64,000 nt of DNA from Sebaldella termitidis ATCC 33386 (GTDB lineage Bacteria > Fusobacteriota > Fusobacteriia > Fusobacteriales > Leptotrichiaceae), in assembly GCF_000024405.1 (NCBI RefSeq), contig NC_013517.1:1922001-1986000 (forward strand), written 5' to 3'. A program made the translations under genes and the position numbers. The notes under the pieces were generated by a model. That model did not search any database, was not told where the DNA came from, and was given only the letters and a program-made list of their open reading frames with translations. This document shows, piece by piece, positions 54,148-62,071 of the stretch. The stretch's first letter is position 1. Each line of letters starts with the position of its first letter.

Positions 54148-55551
54148 ATGGATGTTAGTCAGACAAAAAACTGGCAAATCAAGATTCAAAAGTTTGGCGG
54201 TTTTTTAAGCTCAATGGTTATGCCTAATATTGGAGCTTTTATAGCATGGGGAATTATTACTGCATTATTTATCCCTACTGGATGGATTCCTAATGAATTT
54301 TTAAATAGATTGGTTGGTCCGACACTGACATATTTACTGCCGATTTTGATTGGGTATACTGGAGGATACAATATACACGGAAAAAGAGGTGGAGTTGCCG
54401 GAGCCATAGCAACAATGGGGGTTGTTATAGGTGCTGATGTAACTATGTTAATCGGTGGTATGATTATGGGACCGCTGGCCGGATGGATAATTAAAAAAGC
54501 GGATAAATGGCTTGAGGGAAAATGTAAGCCGGGATTTGAAATGCTGATTGATAATTTCTCTTTGGGGATTATCGGTGGAATCTTGATGATACTGGGGCTT
54601 TGGGCTATTGAACCTGTATTTAATGTAATTCTTACTTCGCTGTCTCTTGGGGTAAACTGGGTACTGGCCAGGGGACTTATCCCGCTGGCAAGTATTTTCG
54701 TGGCTCCGGCTCAGGTATTATTCTTAAATAATGCGATTAATCATGGCATTATGGCTCCGCTGGGTGTACAGCAAGTGGCTGAATACGGAAAGTCGATACT
54801 TTTCCTTGTAGAAGGAAACAGCGGACCGCTGGTAGGTGTAATGCTGGCATATTGTATTTTCGGAAAAGGAATAGCTAAAAAAACTGCACCTGCTGCCAGT
54901 GTAATAGTCATGTTTGGAGGAATAGCAGAAGTTTATTTTCCGTATGTTCTGATGAAGCCGATTTTGGTACTGGCTCCTATTTTCGGAAGTATGACATCAT
55001 TATTTATTTTCCAGACATTTGGAGGAGGGACTGTGGCAGTTCCGTCACCGGGAAGTATTTTCGCCTTTTTGATGATGACTCCGAAAGGATCATTTATAGT
55101 AAATATTGCGGGATATTTTGGTGGCTTGCTGGTTTCATTCTTAATAGCAGGATTTTTACTAAAAATTGATAAATCCGAGCCGGATGATGAGGTTCTTGCC
55201 GAAGAAACAACAGCAGCGGATTTAAGTGTTAACAATACTCTAAATGAAATGGGAGATATTACATCAAATACTGTCAAAAGAATTTTGGTAGCATGTGATG
55301 CAGGTATGGGTTCCAGTGCTATGGGAGCTTCTCTTTTGAAATCAAAAATAAAAAAAGCAATGCTTGATATATCAGTGACAAATGCTTCGCTGAATAATAT
55401 TCCTGATGATGTTGATCTCATTATTACTCATAAAGACTTGCTGGAGAGAGCAAAATCAATAGTGAAAAATCCTAATACACAGTTTATAGGTATCAGTAAT
55501 TTTCTTGAAGCAAAAGAATACGATAAAATAATTGAAACTTTGAAAAAGTAA
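54148..55551 (+). CDS. mtlA: PTS mannitol-type transporter, EIICB
   Basis: 467 residues. IIC membrane domain (about 10-340) with MVMPNIGAFIAWGIITALFIPTGW (read in part) and FLNNAINHGI; IIB domain with phosphocysteine C383 in ACDAGMGSS. No IIA domain; that is encoded by mtlF. The substrate-site motif that reads GGIHEIYF in E. coli MtlA is GGIAEVYF here (Ala260), so the hexitol may not be mannitol. SD AGGAGG. First gene of the operon. Confidence 0.92.
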   Translation: MDVSQTKNWQIKIQKFGGFLSSMVMPNIGAFIAWGIITALFIPTGWIPNEFLNRLVGPTLTYLLPILIGYTGGYNIHGKRGGVAGAIATMGVVIGADVTMLIGGMIMGPLAGWIIKKADKWLEGKCKPGFEMLIDNFSLGIIGGILMILGLWAIEPVFNVILTSLSLGVNWVLARGLIPLASIFVAPAQVLFLNNAINHGIMAPLGVQQVAEYGKSILFLVEGNSGPLVGVMLAYCIFGKGIAKKTAPAASVIVMFGGIAEVYFPYVLMKPILVLAPIFGSMTSLFIFQTFGGGTVAVPSPGSIFAFLMMTPKGSFIVNIAGYFGGLLVSFLIAGFLLKIDKSEPDDEVLAEETTAADLSVNNTLNEMGDITSNTVKRILVACDAGMGSSAMGASLLKSKIKKAMLDISVTNASLNNIPDDVDLIITHKDLLERAKSIVKNPNTQFIGISNFLEAKEYDKIIETLKK

Positions 55552-55582
55552 AATGATATTTTTAATATAGTAGGTGAGTGAA

Positions 55583-57640
55583 ATGATAATATCTTCCAGA
55601 ACTAAAACCATAATTGAATTTTTAATAAGTGCAGAAGATTATCTTACAATAAAGGATATAGCCGGCAGGCTTAATTTGGCCGAGAGAACGGTATATCGGG
55701 AAATGGATAACGTTAATGATACATTGGGTCATTACAGTCTTTTTGTGGAAAGTATAAAAAGCAAAGGAGTCCGTCTGTATGGTTCTGCGGAAGATATTGA
55801 TCATTTAAAAAAATCACTGAATGATAACAAGGCTGTTTATGATTATAATTTTCAGGAAAGAATTGAAACAATACTGTTTTATCTGCTTCATGAAAAAGAC
55901 TTTATAAAAACGAGACTCTTATCTATAAAATTGCAGGTATCAATGCAGACTATAAGAAATGATCTGCAGCATATTGAAAATACCATTAAGATACATGATC
56001 TGAAACTGGAAAAGAAAAAAGGACTCGGTATTTTGATCAGTGGGAATACAATTTCCAGAAATCATCTGCTTGTAAATCTTTTGATGAGAAATATTGATAT
56101 AGATGTATTTTTAAAATGGATAAAGAACTTTAATGAAAATAACAGTTTATTCATAAAGTTTTTGATTGAATTTGGCTATGAGAATATCATAAAGAAATCT
56201 TATACAGTAGTAAATAATCTTATAAACGAAAAAAATATCCAGCTTACTGATGTAGAGTTTCAGGAACTTATTTTTCTTCTGACAATGTTTATTAACAATC
56301 GTGATAATTATATTTTAGAGCCTTTAAATTTTGAAGAAACATTTTATAATAAAAATTTGACTGAAAAAATAAAGGTATATATTGAAAATATCTTTAATAT
56401 TAATCTTACCGGAGATGATATAAAGTATTTGAAATGGATTGTCAATTTGATTTCAAATCATAATATAAAAAGTATAATTGTCGATAAAAACGAACTCAGT
56501 ATGGCTAAAAAAATTAATAATTTTATAGAATTGGTAGAAGCCTCGCTAAAAGTAAATTTACGTAACGACAGCACTTTGGCGGAAGGGCTGGTCGGTCACA
56601 TTGACAGGGCATTGATAAGAATAAGAAGCGGGATTTCCGTATCAAATCCGATAAACAGTGAAATAAAAAACAGATACGAAGAACTCTACAGAGTAATTCG
56701 CCAAAGTATTGACGAAGTTTTTCAGGATGACTTATTTCCAGAAGATGAAATCGGATATCTGGTTCTTTATTTTGTTGTGTCGCTGGACAAGATGGCTGTT
56801 AAATCAATAAAGGTACTAGTAGTCTGTTCCAGCGGAATGGGGTCTTCAAAAATGCTTTCAAGCAGACTGGAGCGGGAAATCCCCGAAATAACTGTAAGGA
56901 AAATAATAGCTTTAATAAGTCTGCCGAAAGAAAATTTGAATGAATACGATATAGTAATTTCTACAATACCGCTGGATCTTCAGACAGTTCCTCATATGAT
57001 GGTTTCCCCTCTCTTAAATAAGGAAGAAATTAATAGATTAAAACACAGAATAATTACTCTGGAAGAAAAGAAATATCAGCTGACTGATAAAATAAAAATA
57101 ATCAAGGCAGAAGAAAGAGATATCGTAGACGAGATTAAAAAAATCAGACTTTTCAGCCATTGGGCACTGGAATTAATCAATGGATTTAAAGTGGAATATA
57201 TAGAAGGGAAAGACAGGAACACGGATATTTTAGAAATAATAGACAAAGATCTGTTCAATGATAAAATTATCCCTGAGAACGCTGTTTATGAACATATCAA
57301 GAATAATGAAAAAATCTCTTATTTTCAAATTCCGAATACAAAAATAGATTATCTTGACTGCAGCCTGGAGAAAATTAAACAGCCGGTATTCAGAGTATAC
57401 CATTTGGATTTCGAGGGTATCTTCAATTTTAATAATAAAGAATTATCAGATATAGAAGCCTTTGTTATTATGATATATCCGAAAAACCATAATAAATTAC
57501 TGCTGAATCTGCTGAGCTTTATTACTATGTCAATAATAGAAAATAACGATACAATAAGAAATTTTGAAAATGGAAACGAAAATAAAATAAAAGGTCTTTT
57601 AAATGAAAAAATAAAACTATTTTTAAAAGATCATTTTTAG
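55583..57640 (+). CDS. mtlR: PRD-containing transcriptional activator MtlR
   Basis: About 685 residues of the BglG/MtlR type (residue numbers from GTG 55574). Two N-terminal HTH modules (LTIKDIAGRLNLAERTVYREM; VSMQTIRNDL), two PRDs, EIIB-like domain with C418 in VVCSSGMGSS, a coiled helix, and a C-terminal EIIA-like domain. PRD2 keeps H342 (GHIDRA) but has Y399 where a histidine is usual (LVLYF), and the EIIA-like site reads IPN588 instead of IPH. Expected to activate the operon when unphosphorylated by the PTS. ATG 55583 is preferred over GTG 55574, which overlaps the SD. Confidence 0.88.
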   Translation: MIISSRTKTIIEFLISAEDYLTIKDIAGRLNLAERTVYREMDNVNDTLGHYSLFVESIKSKGVRLYGSAEDIDHLKKSLNDNKAVYDYNFQERIETILFYLLHEKDFIKTRLLSIKLQVSMQTIRNDLQHIENTIKIHDLKLEKKKGLGILISGNTISRNHLLVNLLMRNIDIDVFLKWIKNFNENNSLFIKFLIEFGYENIIKKSYTVVNNLINEKNIQLTDVEFQELIFLLTMFINNRDNYILEPLNFEETFYNKNLTEKIKVYIENIFNINLTGDDIKYLKWIVNLISNHNIKSIIVDKNELSMAKKINNFIELVEASLKVNLRNDSTLAEGLVGHIDRALIRIRSGISVSNPINSEIKNRYEELYRVIRQSIDEVFQDDLFPEDEIGYLVLYFVVSLDKMAVKSIKVLVVCSSGMGSSKMLSSRLEREIPEITVRKIIALISLPKENLNEYDIVISTIPLDLQTVPHMMVSPLLNKEEINRLKHRIITLEEKKYQLTDKIKIIKAEERDIVDEIKKIRLFSHWALELINGFKVEYIEGKDRNTDILEIIDKDLFNDKIIPENAVYEHIKNNEKISYFQIPNTKIDYLDCSLEKIKQPVFRVYHLDFEGIFNFNNKELSDIEAFVIMIYPKNHNKLLLNLLSFITMSIIENNDTIRNFENGNENKIKGLLNEKIKLFLKDHF

Positions 57641-57655
57641 AAAGGAGTATTACCT

Positions 57656-58093
57656 GTGAAAAAAATTTTCAGTGAAGACAATATTATCCTTAACCAGTCA
57701 TTTAAAGATAAATATGAAGCAATAACCTATGCCGGGGAAATTTTGGTAAAGAACGGATATACGACACCTGAGTACATTGAATCTATGTTAGAAAGAGAAA
57801 AAGTAGCTTCGGTATATATAGGAAATAATGTAGCGATTCCGCATGGTGTCAGCGGTTCTGAAAAAAATATCCTGAAATCAGGCATTTCTTTTGTTCAGGT
57901 TCCCGACGGAGTTCCTTTTGATAATGGCGAAATTGCTTATCTGATTATCGGAATAGCCGGTAAAGGTGATGAACACATGGGGTATCTTGAACAGATTGCT
58001 TTTGTCTGTTCGGAAGAGGAAAATATAATAAAATTAAAAAATTCTGTTAATAAGGAAGAAATATTAAAAATATTTGAGGAGGTAAGCATATGA
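57656..58093 (+). CDS. mtlF: PTS mannitol-type EIIA component
   Basis: 145 residues, single EIIA-2 domain. Phosphohistidine H63 in VAIPHGVSG; DGVPFDNGEIAYLIIGIAGKGDEHMGYL is the family's second block. It passes phosphate from HPr to the IIB cysteine of MtlA. GTG start with AAAGGAG 8 bases upstream. Its stop overlaps the mtlD start (ATGA). Confidence 0.94.
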   Translation: MKKIFSEDNIILNQSFKDKYEAITYAGEILVKNGYTTPEYIESMLEREKVASVYIGNNVAIPHGVSGSEKNILKSGISFVQVPDGVPFDNGEIAYLIIGIAGKGDEHMGYLEQIAFVCSEEENIIKLKNSVNKEEILKIFEEVSI

Positions 58094-59220
58094 TGCAGGC
58101 AGTACATTTTGGAGCCGGAAATATAGGAAAAGGCTTTATTGGGGATCTTTTACATGATTCCGGATTTTACATAACATTTGTGGAAGTTAATGATGCTGTT
58201 GTGCAGAGTATTAACAGAACTAACAGTTATGATATATATGTTATAGATAAAAATTATGAAAAAAGAACAATTAATAATGTAAGTGCACTATCATCAGGGG
58301 AAGAAGAAATAACTGAGGCGATTTTGGACGCTGATATGGTAACGACGTCTGTATGGGCGGATAATCTTGCCAAAGTAGCACCTGTAATAGCAAAAGGTCT
58401 GCAGAAACGTATAGATAATAAAAAAGAAAAATTAAATATTTTAGCTTGTGAAAATGCTCTTTATGCAACAGATATTCTGAAAAAAGAAATATTGAAAAAT
58501 TTGAAGGCAGATGAAAGCGAATTAAATAATTATGCCTGTTTTCCAAATGTTTCGGTAGACAGACTGGCACTTAACATTATAAAAGACGGGGAACCGGCGG
58601 TAGAAATCGACAGCAGCTTCGAGCTGGTTATTGAAAAAAATAAACTTGTAAATCCTGACACAGAGCCAATAAAAGGAGCTATTTATGCAGAAAATCTAAC
58701 TATGTATCTGGAACGGAAATTATATATTGTAAACTGCGGGCATGCAGCAGCAGCATATCTTGGTTTTCTAAAAGGTTATAAAATTGTTCAGGATGCACTA
58801 AAAGATAAAGAAATACTGGAAGAGGTTCTGGGGGCTATGAATGAATCAGCTGCTGTTCTTCAGAAAAAATTTGGTTTTTCGCATGAGGATCTGCAGAAAT
58901 TTATTCAGAAAAATATAAAGCGTTTTACATCAGAAGCCGTGAAAGATGATATTCTCAGAGTGGGACGTTCACCAATAAGAAAATTAGATCCTACAGACCG
59001 TCTTGTGGCTCCTGCATTAGGATGTATCGAATATAATTATGAGACTAAATATTTATCAAAGATAATAGCTGCAGTTTTCCACTATGAAAATCCAAATGAC
59101 GAGCAGGCTGTCATACTGAAAAAATATTTGGATGAAAACGGCATTGAAAAATCAATTACAAATTTTACTAAAATTCAAAAAGGGACAAAATTATTTGATG
59201 AAATATCAGAAAAATTTTAG
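58090..59220 (+). CDS. mtlD: Mannitol-1-phosphate 5-dehydrogenase
   Basis: 376 residues, long-chain polyol dehydrogenase. Nucleotide-binding start VHFGAGNIGKGFIGDLL, middle LNILACENAL, catalytic region ERKLYIVNCGHAAAAYLG and VGRSPIRKLDPTDRLVAPALG. It oxidises mannitol-1-P to fructose-6-P with NAD+. The segment around residue 150 (CFPNVSVDRLAL) is divergent from enterobacterial MtlD, so a different hexitol phosphate is possible. Tight coupling with mtlF (ATGA overlap). Confidence 0.92.
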   Translation: MMQAVHFGAGNIGKGFIGDLLHDSGFYITFVEVNDAVVQSINRTNSYDIYVIDKNYEKRTINNVSALSSGEEEITEAILDADMVTTSVWADNLAKVAPVIAKGLQKRIDNKKEKLNILACENALYATDILKKEILKNLKADESELNNYACFPNVSVDRLALNIIKDGEPAVEIDSSFELVIEKNKLVNPDTEPIKGAIYAENLTMYLERKLYIVNCGHAAAAYLGFLKGYKIVQDALKDKEILEEVLGAMNESAAVLQKKFGFSHEDLQKFIQKNIKRFTSEAVKDDILRVGRSPIRKLDPTDRLVAPALGCIEYNYETKYLSKIIAAVFHYENPNDEQAVILKKYLDENGIEKSITNFTKIQKGTKLFDEISEKF

Positions 59221-59242
59221 TCATCAGAAAACGGAGGGAAAA

Positions 59243-59881
59243 ATGAAATTACAGTTAGCTTTAGATGATATGCCGCTTCAGGAAGCGATATCATTCACAA
59301 AAAAAGTAGAGAAATATATTGATGTTATAGAGATAGGGACTCCTTTTATAATAGATGAGGGTGTTAATGCAGTAAGAGAATTCAAAAAAGAATTTCCTGC
59401 GAAAGAAATTCTGGCAGATTTAAAAATTATGGATGCAGGGGCTTATGAAGCAGAGCTGGCACTTAAAGCCGGGGCTGATTATGTAACTGTTTTGGGTGTT
59501 ACTGATGTTTTGACAGTAAAAGGCTGTGTAGAGATGGCGGATAAATATAATAAGGAAATCGTGGTAGATATGATTTGTGTTTCTGATTTACCTGCGAAAA
59601 TCAAAGAGATGGAAGATGTTAAGGCACATTTTGTTTCTGTACATACGGGTGCTGATCAGCAGGCAGCTGGAAGAGAACCGATTGAAGATCTGAAAATAAT
59701 GACTGCACATACTAAAAAGGCAAAAATTTCTGTAGCGGGAGGAATCAGCAGCAGAACAGCACAGATGTATGTGGATCTGAATCCGGATATTTTAATTGTC
59801 GGAAGTGCAATAACACATGCAGATGATCCTGCAGCTGAGGCTAAAGCTATCAGAGATATCATGGACGGAGGTAAAAAATAA
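59243..59881 (+). CDS. hxlA: 3-Hexulose-6-phosphate synthase
   Basis: 212 residues of the orotidine-phosphate-decarboxylase superfamily. KLQLALDDMPLQEA, EIGTPFII, metal/acid site LADLKIMDAGAYEA, and VHTGADQQAAGREPIEDL are typical of HPS. It interconverts ribulose-5-P plus formaldehyde and arabino-3-hexulose-6-P. The QQAAGR block favours HPS over the related 3-keto-gulonate-6-P decarboxylase UlaD. The frame runs upstream into mtlD, but GGAGGG marks ATG 59243. Stop overlaps the hxlB start (TAATG). Confidence 0.93.
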   Translation: MKLQLALDDMPLQEAISFTKKVEKYIDVIEIGTPFIIDEGVNAVREFKKEFPAKEILADLKIMDAGAYEAELALKAGADYVTVLGVTDVLTVKGCVEMADKYNKEIVVDMICVSDLPAKIKEMEDVKAHFVSVHTGADQQAAGREPIEDLKIMTAHTKKAKISVAGGISSRTAQMYVDLNPDILIVGSAITHADDPAAEAKAIRDIMDGGKK

Positions 59882-60441
59882 TGAAAAAAGCAGAAGAATT
59901 ACTGGCAATATGCAGAGAACTCTCGGAAGATGCAGAATTTGTCTCAGGTGAAGACATAGAAAAACTGGCGGAATTAATAATAAAATCAAATCGGATTTTT
60001 ATAGCAGGGGCCGGAAGATCAGGATTTGCAGCAAGAGCATTTGCCAACAGATTAATGCACCTGGGACTGACTGTTTTTTTTGTCGGTGAGACAACAACAC
60101 CTTCAATACAGGCAAATGATCTTTTGATAATAGGATCAGGATCAGGTGAGACAGGAAGTCTTGTTACAATGGCAAATAAAGCTTCCGGGCAAAATGCTTC
60201 AGTAGCAACAATAACTATTTATCCGCAGGCTACAATAGGGGCTCTTTCAAAAGTTACTGTAAAGCTTCCGGGAAGCACTAATAAAAGTGATATTGACTCG
60301 GGAAAAGTTTCTATACAGCCTATGGGTTCGTCTTTTGAACAGCTGAGCCTGCTTGTTTACGACAGTCTGATTATGATTTTAATGAAAAAATTAAATAAAA
60401 CCGGAGATGAAATGTTCAAAAATCATGCAAATTTAGAATAA
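59881..60441 (+). CDS. hxlB: 6-Phospho-3-hexuloisomerase
   Basis: 186 residues, one SIS domain: GAGRSGFAARAFANRLMHLG, TTPSIQANDLLIIGSGSGETGSL, and QPMGSSFEQLSLLVYDSLI are the family signatures. It interconverts 3-hexulose-6-P and fructose-6-P. Start overlaps hxlA by one base; AGGAGG... of the hxlA end (GACGGAGG) serves as SD. With hxlA it makes the complete fixation/cleavage pair of the ribulose monophosphate pathway. Confidence 0.95.
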   Translation: MKKAEELLAICRELSEDAEFVSGEDIEKLAELIIKSNRIFIAGAGRSGFAARAFANRLMHLGLTVFFVGETTTPSIQANDLLIIGSGSGETGSLVTMANKASGQNASVATITIYPQATIGALSKVTVKLPGSTNKSDIDSGKVSIQPMGSSFEQLSLLVYDSLIMILMKKLNKTGDEMFKNHANLE

Positions 60442-60467
60442 AAACTATATTCAGGAGGAAAAATAAA

Positions 60468-61619
60468 ATGTCAAGCAAGGTTTTTTATGTCCCGGCAGTA
60501 AATCTACTGGGAAAAGGATGTATAAATGAATTAGGCGGTTATATTCAGCAGTTTGGTTATAAAAAAGGGCTGATTATAACGGATAAATTCTTAAGCTCAA
60601 GTAAAATAATAGAAAAAGTAAAAGCAATTTTGGATAAATCAGGAATAGAGTATGTCATTTTTGATGATGTAAAGCCGAATCCCACATGTGAAAATGTAAA
60701 TAACGGACTGGAAATGCTAAAAAAAGAAAAGTGCGACTGCATTATTTCTGTCGGAGGAGGATCACCTCAGGATACTGCCAGTGGAATAAGTATTTTGGCT
60801 GCAAACGGCGGAGAAATGAAAGATTATGAAGGTGTAAATAAATCAGAAAAAACAGGATTTCCTGTTATTGCTGTTAATACCACAGCAGGAACTTCAGCAG
60901 AGCTGACAATAAATTATGTAATTACAGATGAAGAAAGACATGTCAAGATGATTTGCATTGATAAAAACAGTCTTGCAAAAATGTCAGTAAATGATCCTGA
61001 ATTAATGCTTGATAAACCTGCATCACTGACAGCAGCTACAGGAATGGATGCACTAACTCATGCAATAGAAGCGCTGGTAACCCCGGGAGCTTATCCTGTA
61101 ACTGATGCTATGGCATTATCAGCTGTAAAAATTATTTTTGAGTATCTTCCAAGAGCTGTAAAAAACGGAAATGATATCGAGGCGAGAGAGCAAATGGTTT
61201 ATGCTATTTTCCTCACAGGGATGGCTTTCAGTAATGCTGGTCTTGGTTTTGTACATGCTATGGCACATCAGCTCGGCGGTCTGTATGATCTTCCGCATGG
61301 TGTATGTAATGCCATGCTGCTGCCGACAGTAGAAGAAGCTAATGCTAAATATGTTCCTGAAAAATTCAGACCGATTGCGGAATATATAGGACTGGACACA
61401 AAGAATAAAAGTGATGATGAATGTGCAGAATTTGTAATTTCTTCAATCAGAGAGCTTTCAAAAACAGTGGAAATACCTGAAACTCTCACAGAATTAGGGG
61501 TAACTGATCCGGATTTAGATTTGCTGGCAGAAAATTCGTTAAAGGATGCCTGTGCATTTGCGAATCCTTACCTGCCAGATAAAGAGGAAACAATAGAATT
61601 ATTTAAGAAAATATTATAA
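60468..61619 (+). CDS. Iron-containing (group III) alcohol dehydrogenase, methanol-dehydrogenase-like
   Basis: 383 residues. NAD site VGGGSPQDTA (96-104); iron ligands D194, H198 (GMDALTHAIEA), H263 and H277 (HAMAHQLGGLYDLPHG). Overall order and several blocks (NDYxGVN-type KDYEGVN, VNTTAGTSAE, GMAFSNAGLGFVHAMAHQLGG) closely resemble NAD-dependent methanol dehydrogenase of Bacillus methanolicus, but also 1,3-propanediol and lactaldehyde enzymes of the same group. In this operon, formaldehyde/methanol is the natural substrate pair to test. SD AGGAGG. Confidence 0.88.
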   Translation: MSSKVFYVPAVNLLGKGCINELGGYIQQFGYKKGLIITDKFLSSSKIIEKVKAILDKSGIEYVIFDDVKPNPTCENVNNGLEMLKKEKCDCIISVGGGSPQDTASGISILAANGGEMKDYEGVNKSEKTGFPVIAVNTTAGTSAELTINYVITDEERHVKMICIDKNSLAKMSVNDPELMLDKPASLTAATGMDALTHAIEALVTPGAYPVTDAMALSAVKIIFEYLPRAVKNGNDIEAREQMVYAIFLTGMAFSNAGLGFVHAMAHQLGGLYDLPHGVCNAMLLPTVEEANAKYVPEKFRPIAEYIGLDTKNKSDDECAEFVISSIRELSKTVEIPETLTELGVTDPDLDLLAENSLKDACAFANPYLPDKEETIELFKKIL

Positions 61620-61666
61620 CGTTTTGTTATTGTAAAAAATTATAATGACTTTGAAATAAAAAATTG

Positions 61667-61699
61667 ATATGGAGATATATTATATATCTTCATATTTTT
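61667..61699 (+). terminator. Terminator of the mtl-hxl operon
   Basis: ATATGGAGATAT / ATATCTTCATAT (one G-T pair), loop of five, then TTTTT. Confidence 0.75.
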
Positions 61700-61773
61700 A
61701 GTTTCAGAGAAAGCAGAGAAAAACTTATGTGGTTCTGAAACTGGATAATAATTATAAAAATTATTTTTGACAG

Positions 61774-61986
61774 TTAATCCTGCCATTCTATCTCAAATTT
61801 ATCCTGCTTAATCTGTTCATATACTAAAGCTTCTGAAACATCCCAGTAACAAAATTTTGTTTTTTTGTCAGAATCAAATATAAAAATATAAAAGCCGCCG
61901 GTATCATTAGAATTGCCTGTAATTTCAGCATATCATCCTTTGTAACATAAAGGCTTTGTTACTTTGCCGTTCCTACTGATTAACAT
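61774..61986 (-). pseudogene. Small gene interrupted by one in-frame TGA
   Basis: GGAGG lies 7 bases before ATG 61986. The 71-codon frame is open except for TGA at codon 18 (61933-61935), read after ...KPLCYKG and before YAEITGNSND. The rest (GGFYIFIFDSDKKTKFCYWDV...KFEIEWQD) looks protein-like. A G-to-A change of TGG would explain it. No SECIS-like element is evident. Family not recognised; the ending IEW recalls small immunity-type proteins. Confidence 0.6.
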
Positions 61987-62010
61987 TATTGCCTCCTTTA
62001 TAAAATAAAA

Positions 62011-62052
62011 GGGCTTTATGGGAATAATTATTTTAATAATTCCTATAAAGCC
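62011..62052 (-). terminator. Terminator of the ABC-F gene
   Basis: GGCTTTAT...GGAATAATTA / TAATAATTCC.TATAAAGCC, near-perfect 18-bp stem, followed on the minus strand by TTTTATTTTAT. It sits 20 bases past the stop codon and directly before the SD of the broken small gene. Confidence 0.85.
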
Positions 62053-62071
62053 GGATCTTTTTTAGTATGTT

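Noticed and set aside
59132-59242. N-terminal extension of hxlA into mtlD
   Set aside because: The extra residues are basic and unlike HPS; GGAGGG and ATG 59243 give the family start.
61933-61935. Selenocysteine at the in-frame TGA
   Set aside because: No hairpin of SECIS type was seen right after the codon, and the position fits Trp better.
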